DNA from: Lutraria lutraria
Taxonomy: Eukaryota > Mollusca > Bivalvia > Venerida > Mactridae
DNA length: 64,000 nt
Assembly (NCBI GenBank): GCA_964023205.1
Contig: OZ026837.1
Coordinates: 8,040,088 to 8,104,087 of the forward strand
Reading direction: 5' to 3'
The notes under the pieces are model-generated. The model saw nothing but the letters and a program-made list of their open reading frames with translations. It did no database searches and was not told where the DNA came from. Shown here piece by piece: positions 50,500 to 62,211 of the stretch (position 1 is its first letter; each line of letters opens with the position of its first letter). The translations under genes were made by a program, and so were the position numbers.

Positions 50500-53156
50500 C
50501 AATACACGATCTCAGATCAGTGTCGAGAGTGTAACCGATGAGAACCATCTGTGTTGACACAATGGCCCTTTCCAATAACTACGTTACTTTCCTTACTAAA
50601 TCGACGGTGATGAACCCTGATAAGGAATAATTCTACTTCCGGGGACTATGCACTACATTGATGATAATGGCGGACTACTGAGAAATTCTCAGTGCGTTAA
50701 AGAAATACGTTTTATTTACTTGCAAAACTGATAAGCTAAAAGGTTATTTACGGGTCGTTGGCCAACAATGTTGATGATAATTAACGTGAATTAATTACAC
50801 ACTTGGAAGGGTTATTTAAGGTCGATATTAGCAACGTGATTGATGAAGAAAACATGAAATTTCCATGTATATATTATGCTAGTGGCGAGAGTTGAAACTG
50901 CTTACATTTACAAACCGTTGATGGAAAAATTGTGAAACGTAAATGTTATAGTACGTGATGATGTCTCAGTGGCACAGTCTCACTGGTACCAGAACTCCGA
51001 ACATAATTATATACAATTATTTTGCTGACAAATTACACATGTATTCAAAACACCAAGTCCATATTCAGCGTCTGTCTTAATATGATTTGTGGTTTTATTA
51101 AATACTTTCGCTAATATCCAGTACATATACATCAATATAATATTGTTACATTATTTTCAGTTCACCGCTTAAATTACAAGAAATAAAATAAATATCATCT
51201 GTGATGTGTTTTTGAAGCTTTCAATGTGCTACTGTTTTCACTCGACTGTGCGAGAAAACGACAACGTGAAACTCTGATCATGTACAGCTATTTTTGCTAT
51301 GTTTCATTATTTGAAATGCATGAAGGTGTGAAAAAAACTTAATTGTGCAGGAATGGACCCTTACTTATTGAATATTATTGACATACTAATGAGGAATGTG
51401 TTGATTATCCAATTTGGCATTGTGTTTAAAGAAAACTTATTTTTGGCATCTCGTTTAGACTCGTAGAATAAAAAAGCTTACACGCCAAAATAGCTATAAA
51501 AGTTATAATATATCTATCATAATTTCACCTCCATCTTTTAGAATATACATCTATCAATTCCATAGGTATCAATAAACCTTCGTTCGTATAATATTGTGAA
51601 ACTACTTGTATTAAATCTAGGACCGTTATACCTGGCATTATTATATATATACACACATACAATTAATCATTACAACTGCCTGGCTACCCTTATTATATAA
51701 AAAATGTCTTCAAAATACAAAATATTTATTCATTTACTGTCCGATAATGCTACCGTCTCGAACCGCTCTTTCATAGAACCAAATATTTCCCTTTCGAAAT
51801 TACTATATGTCCCCAACTATGCAATATGGTCAGTTTCTGCAGAATAAACACGTAATAATGTGTTGTTTTATGGTCCCATGAACCAATCAACAATAAAAGT
51901 ATCAACTGAAACACTGATTGTTAATCGTTAACGTTGACTTCTCACCGGGGTGCACTTATTAGCGCTGCACGTGGCAAACATACCATAAAGATCGTCTGCG
52001 ATAAGATTAGTTGATGTTATTGTGGTATGACTATGCATATACTGACCCATAATTATCAATAAAATTAATATACAATATATTTTATGTCATAAATCGACGA
52101 TTTACACCTCTAATCAAACTTGTATTCGTTATTAAGAATTGTGACCCCCCCAAAAAAAACTTATTTATTTAATTGTTCATTACTGAAGAAATATTAAATA
52201 TGAAACTACGTGGCATACTTACATTATAAATTTAAACAATTAGTAGAAATTATGTAGTCAACAATTTTCATCTTTATTTAACACTTTGGATGTACTGACT
52301 GTCATGGGTTTGGTATTCACAGAAACCCAAATTAGTAAAATCAAGATACAATAACATATAAATTTTAACATACTTCGACATGTTAAGGTTTAGACATCAT
52401 TGAATATTAATTTCCTAAACAAAGAAAATATTGAGCAATAATTATTAGTTATTTTAAAGTGTTTAAAAGCAGTAAATTTATAGTTGAAAGATGGTGTGTG
52501 TAACTAATGTGTTCAACACTTTTAAAATATTTACTTACCGGTACTTACTTTTTATAGGTATTAATATATCATTCAATTGGTAAACTTAATCATGAACTCA
52601 TTTTAATATTCGTGTAGATCTACAGACAATTTTAGATTATTATGACATAATCTAATGTCGGGGTATATGTTCGTCAATGATTAACTTGCTACCTTTTACA
52701 AATCCGAGAGACACAATGATAATTATGTTGAATGTTACGAATTTAAAAACATCCATTTAATTACTGCATTTTGAAAGTCTATATAATCTGATACATTATA
52801 TTTTATTTGCCAAGATATCGCTAGTTGTCTGTGTATGTACCAATTTTCAGTTTCGTTTTAAATGAATAATACCAATTTTGTGTATTAAATCACATGCATG
52901 CAAAACATAAATAAGTGGTTTATAACATAATGTGTGAAAAAACTTAATTATTGACTCAATACTATCAGGTTGACGAAACAGTATTGACTTTTCCTATATG
53001 TGTTCTGCTTGGCGAATTAAGATATAGTCCTCGGAAGTAGAAAATATTTTAGCGCATGCGCACTGCCGACAAGAACGACAATCTTCCAAGGGACACTACC
53101 TAGGAAAGGGCCATTGTTTTGACAACCATGACTATCTTTTGAACATTCGTTAATGT
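50500..53156 (-). pseudogene. Dead calcium-binding EGF exon, split by a transposon
   Basis: The 5' part (53156-53113) follows a good acceptor (CTGATTTTAG) and reads DINECSKDSHGCQNN, the start of a calcium-binding EGF domain. The 3' part (50563-50500) reads like the end of the intact exon at 54623-54745 and keeps a donor (GTATGT), but 17 bases around the fourth and fifth cysteines are missing, which shifts the frame. A 2549-bp element sits between the parts. The exon could not contribute a working domain. It shares flanking intron sequence with the intact exon, so it arose by tandem duplication. Confidence 0.8.
50564..53112. mobile_element. Non-autonomous DNA transposon inserted in an EGF exon, 2549 bp
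   Basis: Ends GGCCCTTTCC / GGAAAGGGCC, flanked on both sides by AT. Removing the element and one AT restores the exon sequence (gacaca-at-tgttttgac). Inverted similarity returns 67-70 bases in, TTCTACTTCCG(G/A)GGACTAT, so the terminal repeats are about 90 bp with a diverged middle. No ORF above 60 codons lies inside. A two-base AT duplication is unusual; ISL2EU-type elements are one possibility from memory, but the superfamily is undecided. Confidence 0.75.
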
Positions 53157-53503
53157 CTAAAATCAGATAAAAAGGATATTTTAATCAACTCCACAAAGCG
53201 TTTACAAAAGAATTCATACGGGCAAATTTTCGATACGGGCCTATCTTCAGCTAAACTAGTTTAGGCGTTCAAATGTTACTCCTTCGACTCAAAGGGTAAA
53301 CATGTTCAATGTGTTTCTTTTATCAATATCGTTTGATAATGAGATTCAAACGTAGGGCCAAAAATTACGGGTCATACGGTTGTAATTATTCAACATTAAA
53401 TCTTAATTCTCCTACGCGTGTATTTAAACGCATTCATATCATTAAATGAAATATATCAGCATTATAGTATTTTTTATCCTGTTTCTACATTGTTTTTAGA
53501 CCT

Positions 53504-53567
53504 AATAAAGCAGTGACTGGATAAAGCTAGCTTTATCCTGTCACTAGATCACGTGGTCTGCTTTATT
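53504..53567. repeat. Nested palindrome
   Basis: The core 53513-53544 (GTGACTGGATAAAGCT and its inverse) is a 32-bp palindrome with one mismatched pair. Outside it, AATAAAGCAG (53504) faces CTGCTTTATT (53558-53567). Confidence 0.8.
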
Positions 53568-53739
53568 TTGTCACTTTGAATTCTTACGCGCCGTAGTCCG
53601 CTCGTTATACAACAAAGTTTGCTTTTTATATTACAAAATGAGACAATGATATATAAATAGAGCATTAATGCTATTTTGAGTATTAACTATTAAACCTTTA
53701 AATGCGTTATTTTAATTTTAAAGGATGTAAAGCTCTGTG

Positions 53740-53759
53740 TGACGTCATAAGTGACGTCA
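53740..53759. promoter_or_regulatory. Two full CRE palindromes, 12 bp apart
   Basis: TGACGTCA occurs at 53740-53747 and again at 53752-53759. These are consensus binding sites for CREB/ATF-type bZIP proteins. They sit within the inserted DNA of the preceding intron, so they may have arrived with a mobile element. Confidence 0.5.
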
Positions 53760-53844
53760 CAAACGAAAAGACATAAGTGTACGTTACGTAACAAATATTT
53801 TGGCGAAAAAAAACGGATTTCAGCAAAGTATAGCAGGATAAATC

Positions 53845-53985
53845 GAATACATGGTTGGTGTCGGAGATGGAGAAGGTTTATCCGGTTCGCTACGAAAGCG
53901 AATCTTGGCTCGCTAAAGCTCGCCAAGATAGGCTTTCTCACTCACCGGATAAATCTTCTCAATCTCCGGCACCAACCATGCATTC
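53845..53985. repeat. 141-bp imperfect hairpin (MITE-like)
   Basis: The 42-base arms 53845-53886 and 53944-53985 match as inverted repeats at 38 of 42 positions (words GGTTGGTG, CGGAGAT, TTTATCCGGT). Inner sequences (GAATCTTGGC / GCCAAGATA, with AAAGC/GCTTT) also pair, so nearly the whole region can fold. Confidence 0.85.
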
Positions 53986-54622
53986 TCTATATAGTTGTGC
54001 GTAGGTTATATATTAAATCATTCTCTGTTTATTTATACCTCCATTTAAGCACATGTATATTGTCCCGTTTAACAGTGACAGAAATACTTCTGATTATTAT
54101 GACATCAATTAGGCCACCAGTAAAGGTTTTCATTGAAACATCCAGACTCAAAATGCTCTAGCGATTTTGATGCTTTCAATGCAGGTTTGTAATGTAAACA
54201 ACGAATGCCTAACTACCTGACCAGTGTTTAATTTTTAGAATGCGTTATCTCAAACCAACATTTTTTTAAGGAATTTTTTCGAAAATACAACCGCCGTTAT
54301 TTACATTCTTCTGTACAATCGATACTTTATGTTAGATATGCGACTGCCTCAAACAATTCTTTAATAATAACCTCATTTAAAAAATGCGCTAGATAAATCT
54401 ACGTGCGAAAAGCAACATGTCTGGAAAAGGTAAAAGTTTAAATGGACAGTTTTTCGATCATTTTACCACATTTTCTTGGACTGGATTTTGGATGGAATTC
54501 CCTTTAATACTTAATGCTTTTATCAAGTCCAAAGCGTTATATAATTTATATTCAAATCACGTTGTAGCAGTATGGTATATAGTACGTACACCAGTTTCAT
54601 TATTTATATACATGTACATTAC

Positions 54623-54745
54623 CAATACACGATCTCAGGTCAGTGTCGAGAGTGTAGCCAGTGTCACATGTGCAGTTGTATGAACCCTCTGTGTTGACAC
54701 AATTGTGTTGACAACCATGAGTATCTGTTGTACATTCGTTAATTT
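54623..54745 (-). CDS. Calcium-binding EGF-like exon (intact)
   Basis: A 123-base exon (41 codons) with acceptor CTGATTTCAG and donor GTAATG, phase 1 at both ends. It reads EINECTTDTHGCQHNC, then VNTEGSYNCTCDTGY and LDTDLRSCIG. The D/N-x-[N/D]-E-C start, six cysteines, and the asparagine and aromatic residues between Cys3-Cys4 and Cys5-Cys6 fit a calcium-binding EGF domain; the first position is Glu rather than the usual Asp. Such domains form calcium-stiffened rods in extracellular and membrane proteins. The exon joins in frame with the EGF exon 62722-62820 upstream and with the transmembrane exon at 49731-49819 downstream. Confidence 0.85.
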
Positions 54746-54749
54746 CTGA

Positions 54750-55140
54750 AATCAGATATGTAATTCATATTTTACAAACTGCTCAAAGCCTTATGACAGA
54801 AATCCTCTGGACACATTTTTAATACGGGCATATTTTCAAATGTTACTTCTTTAGGCCTCCAAGTGTTACTCCTTCGACTCCAAGGGTAAACATTTTCTGT
54901 GTGATTTTATATCATTATCGTTTGATAAAGAGATTCAAACATATTTTACATAATATTTACACAATTACAACAAAATTACGGTTCAAACGGATGTAGTAAA
55001 TCAACGTTAAATCTTCAATACTTCATTTGATTAAATGAAATATGTTAACATCATAGTGTTACAGTTGTAAGTAGGATATATGATAAAACTTTGATTTACT
55101 GCTTTTTATACCTCCAATGAAACACTTGTATATTTTTCCA
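54750..55140 (-). repeat. Duplicated intron next to the calcium-binding EGF exon
   Basis: Matches 53160-53475 and 53990-54075: shared words include 'gttactccttcgactc', 'aagggtaaacat', 'tatcgtttgataa', 'gagattcaaac' and 'tttatacctcca'. The exon and its upstream intron were therefore duplicated together. Confidence 0.75.
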
Positions 55141-55734
55141 TTAGATTAAATAAGGACATATATTTCAATATTACTTACAATTGCTGAAGTGCTAAATTTA
55201 ATGTTTATGATGGTGGTGTTTTATAACAACATTCATATTATACACCCTGTCGCCTCGATTTTACTGCAGCATCACTTCCTCCGTAATGGTTATTATATCT
55301 CTTATTACTATTGTTGCGCTTAGATAAAATGGTATAAGACCTTGTGCGAATGGTTTCTGTAAAATAATTTCCTTTTATTATTCCTCACTCCCGTTTCCAA
55401 CGTAAAGTCGCCTACACCTGAGCGAGCATTAATGCTTAATTACACACTGTAATAACACATGCGCATAAATAATGCTCGTACAGTTCAAACAGATCTTCGG
55501 TTATTAAATAATTTCCATTTATTTGACGAGATGTTCATAATAAAATATGCTCTAGATTGTAAATTCTACTTGAAAAAACTTTTCGCGCTGACAATTTTTG
55601 ATAACACCCTCTCAGAAATGTGATATCTATATACTATTTTAATACAGCCATACATACCAAATTCCATCAACATATTTTAACTTTTCTGTTACCAAAGCAA
55701 CCACAATTTTTACTAAGGAGAACAAAGAACCAGA
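55141..55734. other. Intronic sequence, nothing recognised
   Basis: AT-rich intron of the EGF gene. No exon with matching phase and splice signals was found. Confidence 0.4.
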
Positions 55735-55850
55735 AACTTTCTAGATAAATAGAAATTCCGGGTGCATGCCCCCGGACCTCCCTAGAGTGATCCTGGGACG
55801 GGACCTCGTTCGAGTGCCCTGACTTAAATTTGTTTCTGGCTACGCCACTG
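55735..55850 (-). mobile_element. Single terminus of a hAT-type element
   Basis: The minus strand starts CAGTGGCGTAGCCAGAAAC and continues with GC-rich sequence including a CCGGGGGCATGC word. CAGTGGCGTAGC is a common end of hAT-type transposons. The matching opposite end was not found nearby, so this is a solo fragment. Confidence 0.45.
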
Positions 55851-56249
55851 TGTATACATGTATGTATGACTCATTGGTGTAAGTATAACCCTGTCATTAT
55901 CAGCAACATCATTACTCAGTAATTTGTGAACTTTAACACATATGCTGCCTGATAAAGGGAATATAAAAAGCCGAATTGATTATTAATTTATTTATCGTTA
56001 TACATATTCTTACAGATGTACGGGCGCGAACATGACAAAAAATATTTCGGTTCTATTTTTAGAAAGGAAAACCCACGGAATTCCGCAGCAACACCGTCTA
56101 AAGACATCTTTTAAATTAAGGGATTTCTTGACTAGAATATTTCATGCATTCATAAACACCACTTATGTTATAATAAGATGTTTTCTTAGCTTAGCTAGTT
56201 TTGGCCGAGTTTAAGGTAATAATTAAGATGCTTTATAAATACGGACCCA

Positions 56250-56480
56250 GAGCTTTGCAATTAGATCGCCGATCAACCCCTGTTTTATTTGAAAGCATTA
56301 TTTATCATATGTTACATAAATATTATAGTATTTGCTTAGCAGACGTATCTTGTGCTATTGAAAACATTCACACAGATAACCGAAGTAAAATGGGTTAATT
56401 ATTAATAAAATTGACTTTTCAAAGAATGTTTTGAACACATCTTGTAACACCAGTTTCACAATATACAGTATATGTAACTC
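56250..56480 (-). repeat. Third copy of the intron downstream of the EGF exon
   Basis: Matches 50285-50475: 'ttatttgaaagcattatttatcat', 'agacgtatcttgtgctattgaa' and 'cttgtaacaccagtttca' are shared in order. The exon that should follow is not here. A short piece of it is at 62212. Part of the repeat (for example 'gatcgccgatca') resembles a decayed tRNA-Gly-like SINE head on the minus strand. Confidence 0.65.
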
Positions 56481-56484
56481 GTTG

Positions 56485-57180
56485 GGTGAATCTTTGAATG
56501 CCTTTTTTAGATCCGATATATTATGATATTTTTCGTTTCTCTAATCTTTACTGTACTTTTCGTTCTTGTTGTCATGCCTTTATTGGTACCAGTCAGTCCG
56601 TGTTTTGAGTGACCAGTCAGTCGTAAAAGAAGCCCGGTCTCGATGTTATATCGAGAATTTTGTTTATTGACAAAAAAGACTCTTAAGAGCGCCGTCAGTA
56701 TTGAACACTGTTGAAGAAAGCTCACTGGTGTTGCGTAATCGATTTGGGAGAAGCTGGTATTATTTAAAAAGTATTCATTTTTTCTCATCTTTCTCTAACA
56801 ACTTGATTTGACCTAAATGTTTCTATTAAGTGATAAAAAATGTCAGAATATTTAAAATGTATGTTTTTTACCGTAACTACAAAGCTTTGGAAATGTTTAT
56901 TGTATATTTAACAGCTTGTCCCCAAAAGGTTAGGCTACGCTCTTTTTATAGGTTCGTTTCTAAACCTTACTACCCCTAATCCACGAAAGTCCCGAAAACT
57001 GTTTCGAAGACTGTTTACGCTCATCTAAAGATCAGTTTTTATACATACAATGGTCAAATTAAAAAATCAACGACATTTGTTTTTTCTGTACTTCAGACAA
57101 GCCTGTATGTCGGAGAAACTGTAGTTACAATGACCAAACCATGCAAATATGCATGGCCTTTTTAACCATGAATTTTATTA
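56485..57180. other. Intronic sequence, nothing recognised
   Basis: No supported gene or repeat on either strand. Confidence 0.4.
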
Positions 57181-57182
57181 CC

Positions 57183-57293
57183 CAGAGTTGTCGTTCGTCT
57201 AAACTGGTCCCAGTTCCATGCGGTGAGGTTTGTACACACAAGTCAACGGGAACCAGTTTACTCGTATGGGAGACATAACGTACGATAACTCTG
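57183..57293. mobile_element. Short MITE-like inverted repeat, 111 bp
   Basis: CAGAGTTGTCGTTCGT at the left is inverted as ACGTACGATAACTCTG at the right. Inside, TAAACTGG faces CCAGTTTA. No clear target duplication. Confidence 0.5.
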
Positions 57294-57606
57294 AGATTGA
57301 ACCGGTATTCGACCGTCAAGTTACAAAAACGTAAGGTAAGCGACTTTTTAACAATATTGATCGTTTTGAAAACAAGTGTTTTCAATAGAAAACCATGCCA
57401 TTGTATTGATTACAAGTATTTCTCCACGATCGTCAGATTCTCATAATTTATCAATGAAGTGAGAATGAATTCGGATACTGCAATTTCGGATAAATTTTCA
57501 TATCAAACGTCTGTTTCATTATTTCTTCGACTCGGAAACAAAACTGTATGTAAACATTTTTCATTGGAATGCCCATCTGTCATTCAACAGTTAATTTTCA
57601 TTTCAG

Positions 57607-58720
57607 AAAGATTACCACTGGAAAGACTGTAGAAAGAATGGCCAGTTTCAATGGGTAGAACCAGTCCACTGTCCAGATCATACCTACAGTAGCGCTTGAG
57701 TTAAAATACTAGCAAAGAGAGATACAGAAAAGAAAAGTATCTCCTTGAACCACACCACAACAGCCAAAAGGTCAATGATCAGCCATGCTAGATTTGCTGT
57801 AAGTATAGTAATATTATTGAAACAATATTTTGACAATCAGTGACCTGTCCATCTAGCTCATTCGATCATAGTGCCACAGGCTTGTTTACAAATCGTAAGT
57901 TGTTCAAGCACTGGCAGGTTCGACACTGACAATTTTTTTCACCCAGCTCTGTTTCAATAGTGTCAGTTGTAGGTTACTAACAACCTAAACAAGGAGTTGG
58001 CATGTACTGGCAAAATAATTTACGGTTAATTATTGTGAATGTCATATTTAAATACCTTTGTTAGTTGTCAATTTGACAGTTAGTAAACCTGACATATTGT
58101 AATGTTAGTGACTGACCAAGTGAGGTAGACTGTTAACTAAGAGTCAAACTCAATTCGTTTCTTAAAGAGACAATGCTAATATGTTCAGTCTTTGAATTAG
58201 TGGTTTGCCCCCTGCCCGAAAAGGATTTTTGTCCTTCTATAAGTCGTTTGTGGGACAACCTAGTTTTAGAGAGTTTCCTTCATGAAGTATATAGTCGGGT
58301 CACTTGCACCAAACATTAATTCAAAGACTGTATGTTTGTTTTTCTGTTATTTCAGTGTCCTCCGGTGTCAGTGAATCTGCCAGTAAAATTATGACATCAC
58401 CATTAAGGGAAGATCCTTATAGAACTGTTGTATGATACAGAACCATCAGAATGTTGTTATATTAAAAGTCAGATTTCACCAGTTCATGTAATTTCAAATG
58501 GTGTGACATACTTGAAAACCTGTTTTTTAATGGAACAAAAAGTTAAAATCACACACTTAAGATGCAAAATGATAATTGTAAATAAAACAAAAGTCTTTAT
58601 AAAATTAGTTTTCATGAAGTTATCTTTTCATTGTCTTTTGTGAGTGATGCAAACTTAAATTTCAACCATACTTTATCATAGTAAAGTTGTATTTGGAAAA
58701 ATAAATAGCCAATTAAAAGA
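57607..58720 (+). other. Candidate plus-strand spliced transcript inside the EGF-gene intron
   Basis: A good acceptor (TTTCAG) opens a segment at 57607 that ends in a GTAAGT donor after 57798. A second acceptor (CTGTTATTTCAG) starts a segment at 58356 that runs to AATAAA at 58700-58705. A possible earlier exon ends at 57335 (AAG, then GTAAGC), and its frame joins the 57607 segment in phase 0. The 57607 exon opens KDYHWKDCRKNGQF then QWVEPVHCPDHTY before a TGA near 57700. The Cys/Trp-rich stretch looks like part of an extracellular domain, but no family was recognised. A stop 100 bases before a splice junction argues for a non-coding or decayed transcript. Confidence 0.3.
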
Positions 58721-59304
58721 TAGGGTTGTATGCCTAGCACTTATTAGTAAGTCAATGCCAGGAATCGGGCTACATTCAGCTAATTATGCTATTTTGCTAT
58801 ATTGCTAAAGCTTTGGTGGATAACTGACCAGCTGTGTCAGTGTTCTATATAAATATATATTAACACTGTATCTGTACTGTTTCATGTGTATTTTTGAATT
58901 AGATCTTATTTAATGCGTATTTTTTAAACATTGTAAACATGCCATCATTCCTCCACAAGATGCAAGCAGTTACTATTTTTGTACCAATTTTCGATAATCT
59001 ACTAATAACTTAATCTATTGATTTACTTCACCTGTTTTGTTGCATAGAAATACATTTTTTCAAAAACAAATTTCTGTTAACTTGTTGTTAATACTTGTTT
59101 TTTTTCTTCTTTTTTATGCCCCTATCGAAGATGTGGGAGAATATTATTGATTTGCATGTGTCGGTTGGTTTGTGTGTATAATGTCTGTTTGTCGGTAGGT
59201 TGACCAAAGTTTTCGTTCATTAACTCAAGACGGCAAAACAGTTTCCATACACACGGTTGGGCATAAAGTCTTCAACCTGTAAGCTTTACATCAGTCTGCC
59301 CTGT

Positions 59305-59618
59305 ATACATAGTTCCCACATCTACATTATTTACCTCGTGGGCGGTTATCTTCAGTAGCAAATTTGACAAGCATTGGTAGAACATTTTTGTTTTTATGAT
59401 TCTAGATACACAGGATATTCATAATTATGTGACAATGTTATTTCCTTAAAGCTGATGTGCTTATGGTTTTTACAACTTCATGATTAAGTTATCTTATAAA
59501 TTGAGTTGTTTAATAGCTACCTCTCTGATTCTCTTCTATTAAGCACATCAGAAATTTGCCATCAAAGATGACTGCCAGGGGGGGGGGGTAAATATTGTAG
59601 ATGTGGGAACTATGTATT
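59305..59618. mobile_element. Foldback element with 31-bp terminal inverted repeats
   Basis: ATACATAGTTCCCACATCTAC... at 59305-59335 is inverted at 59588-59618 with one mismatch in 31. A second inverted pair lies inside (CTGATGTGCTTA near 59452 and TTAAGCACATCAG near 59540). An 11-base G run sits near the right end. The neighbouring 'gatgtgggagaatattattgattt' at 59131 is a related, diverged word, so the element may be part of a larger repeat from about 59116 to 59680. Confidence 0.6.
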
Positions 59619-59725
59619 GATTTGAGGTCATGAGGTCAAGTGACCTTTAACATGAATGGCCATTTTGCTGCCATTGGATCATACATGTTTAACAAACTTC
59701 TGTTTTCATACATGCTTATGGTTTT

Positions 59726-61015
59726 AGCTCACCTGGCACATTTTAGTGCCGAAGTGAGCTTTTAGGATCGAGCTAATTATATGTCGGTATTCCATTGTCA
59801 ACAATTTCTTTAAACAACATCTCCTCCTTAACCACTGAGTCAGTTTCAACAAAGCTTCACAGGTGTGTTCCTTGCATGAAGCTCTACCAAAGTTGTTCAA
59901 AGAATTACATTCCATGCAGAATTGTGGTTGCCATAGCAACCAGAAGGATTTTTGTTTGAAAACCTTCAAATATCTTCTTCTCAAGAACAAGAGGACCTAG
60001 AGCTTAGATGTTTTGTATGTAGCATTATCTAGTGGACCTCTACCAAGTTTGTTCAAATTATTGCCCTAGGGCCAAAATTGGCCCCGCCCCGGGGGTCACT
60101 TGATTTATATAGACTTATATAAGAAAACTTTTTAAAAATCTTCTTGTCCAAAACCACAAGGCCTAGAGCTTCAATAGTTTGTGTGTGGCATTTTCTTGTG
60201 GACTTATACCAAGTTTGTTCAAATTATGGCCCGGAAACCTGCCAAATGTTTGTTCTAATTGATACAGGGAAAATTTAAAAAATCTCTGAAACCACTTGAG
60301 GCCTAAAACTTAAGTATTTGGTATGTAGCATTATAAGTCAAGTGGACCTCTACCAAGTTTGTTCAAATTATTGCCCTAGGGTCAATATTGATACCGTCCC
60401 GGGGTCACTTGATTAATAAAAAGTATTCTTGTCCAAAACGATAAGGTCTACAAGTTTCAATAGTTTGTATGTGGCATTGTCTAGTGGACCTCTACCAAGT
60501 TTATTCAAATTATGGACCTGGGGTCAAATTTGGCTTCGCCCCGGTGTTAACTTGACTAAATACAGAGACAATTATAGAAGGGAAATTGTTAAAATTTTCT
60601 TGTCAAAAACTACAATGTAAAAGTTTAGATAATTTGTGTGTATCATTGTCCTGTAGACCTCTACCAAGATTGTTCAAATTATTTCCCTTGGGTCAAAATT
60701 GGCCCCGTCCCACGGGTCACTTGATTTATATATGGCCATATAGGAAAATGTAAAAATCTTCTTGTCCAAAACCATGAGGCCTTGGGCTTAGATATTTTGG
60801 ATGAGGCGTTTTCTTGTGGATCTCTACCAAGTTTGTTAAATCATTACCATATATAATATTGGCCCGGTCATGGGGGTCAGTTGATTTCAACAACTACTTA
60901 ACAGTTGGGGTAGATAACTATTTGCCATGTCAAATAACTTTCCTTGATTTAATTATCCGTTAGTGTTACAATGCTCAGGTGAGCGATATAGGACCATTAT
61001 GGCCCTCTTGTTTTG
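59726..61015 (+). mobile_element. Bivalve-type interspersed repeat with internal tandem units
   Basis: Bounded by GCTCACCTG (59727-59735) and its inverse CAGGTGAGC (60976-60984), followed by a GGACCATTATGGCCC hairpin and CTCTTGTTTT. Inside, 'ctaccaagtttgttcaaatta' and 'cttcttgtccaaaacca' recur six times at about 142-170 bp spacing (near 60045, 60208, 60350, 60493, 60663, 60826). From memory this architecture and sequence are those of a repeat found in many bivalve genomes. Open frames within it are accidental. Class uncertain; a Helitron-like origin is possible because of the 3' hairpin. Confidence 0.7.
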
Positions 61016-62205
61016 TTCGAGCAATTTTGATATACCAATTGAGTAGAAGTAACATTTTATTATAGTATTATTCAATATCCATGTATTGACCATTTAATTG
61101 GGTCAGCATCAGTATATATATCCTTTATTCTCATATTTTCGGGGCTTCTCATATTTTCGTGGATTCGTTTCCGGTCGCGAATACTCGCTCGTGCAGTTTA
61201 TTCGACTATCTGAAAGGCAGTCAAGTTTTTGTCAACATTACATTTTATCGTATATTAAAGTTACAATGCGCTCGAAACATGTGAATCATACGCAAATAAA
61301 GATAAATGTTCAAATTAATTCCTTAAATTACTGTAAATCATGTTATTTGTAAAAAAACCCAATGAAAATGCCCACTTTTGTGTTGGTCTCCCGCGTCTGC
61401 AGTCTGCAGCAATTCTCTACCTTACCAGATCCGGCAAATTGAACGTTTGATTAGGTATAATGAACACACAAAAATCAAGTCAAACCATTACGTTATGGTT
61501 AAATTATAAAGCAATTAAAATCATCCAATAAACGTTGTAAGACTTGATTGATAACTTCACTGCCTGATTGTTTCCTTGTAATTAAGGACAAATTAAGGTT
61601 TTTCTTGTTTATTCACACTTTATAAACTCGTTACAAACTCTTATATAGTTATTTTAACGATATCGTTAACATTTTGTTTACAAATTCGGGCGAATTCGTA
61701 ATAATTCACTTCCAGAAGTTATCACATAAACTTCGTTGCAATGATTTATTTTTACATTTTTACAATCTGATCATTATTTTTGGCTGTATTATTTTGTTGT
61801 ATTATTTAAAACATTGTTTCAGGAAATTGGGAATGAACTGACGACCAGAATGAGGCTTAATATGTTTTACCTTTGTATTTTCATGTATTTGCTATGTTTA
61901 TATATGAATTGTTGTCCGCATAAATATGATTGTGATGTTTATTTAGAAAATCTTACTTAATAGTATTTATATTTATATACTTTGCAGGACACTGTTTACG
62001 TTATACTGAGTTGAGTTACAATGAATTGATTTGAATATGATGTATTGAATTACACAGAATACATATATGGATGTGTACCGAGACATTTATAGTGTTGTTG
62101 TGTTTTTACCGATGACTGTGAAGTACCCTGGTGTAGTTAATGCCCAGTAACCCACGACCGTGGTATGGCCTACTACTACCGAAAGTACCAAAAGGCTACA
62201 TATAT
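61016..62205. other. Intronic sequence, nothing recognised
   Basis: AT-rich; contains a short direct repeat 'cttctcatattttcg'/'ctcatattttcgggg' near 61130 and a (TA)n run just before 62212. No exon recognised. Confidence 0.4.
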
Positions 62206-62211
62206 ATATAT

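Larger units (their letters stand above)
53475..53990. mobile_element. About 500-bp insertion with nested inverted repeats in the duplicated intron
   Basis: The intron copy at 55030-55140 runs straight from 'catcatagtgtt' into 'acagttgtaagtagg', whereas here the two halves are separated by about 500 bp. The inserted DNA holds a palindrome at 53504-53567, two CRE motifs and a 141-bp hairpin at 53845-53985. No transposase is seen. It is probably one or two MITEs. Confidence 0.55.

Noticed and set aside
53751..54161. 136-aa plus-strand ORF
   Set aside because: Runs through the 141-bp hairpin; the repeated peptide words are two arms of the inverted repeat, not a protein domain.
60429..60620. 63-aa ORF in the bivalve repeat
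   Set aside because: Lies across the internal tandem units of a non-coding repeat.
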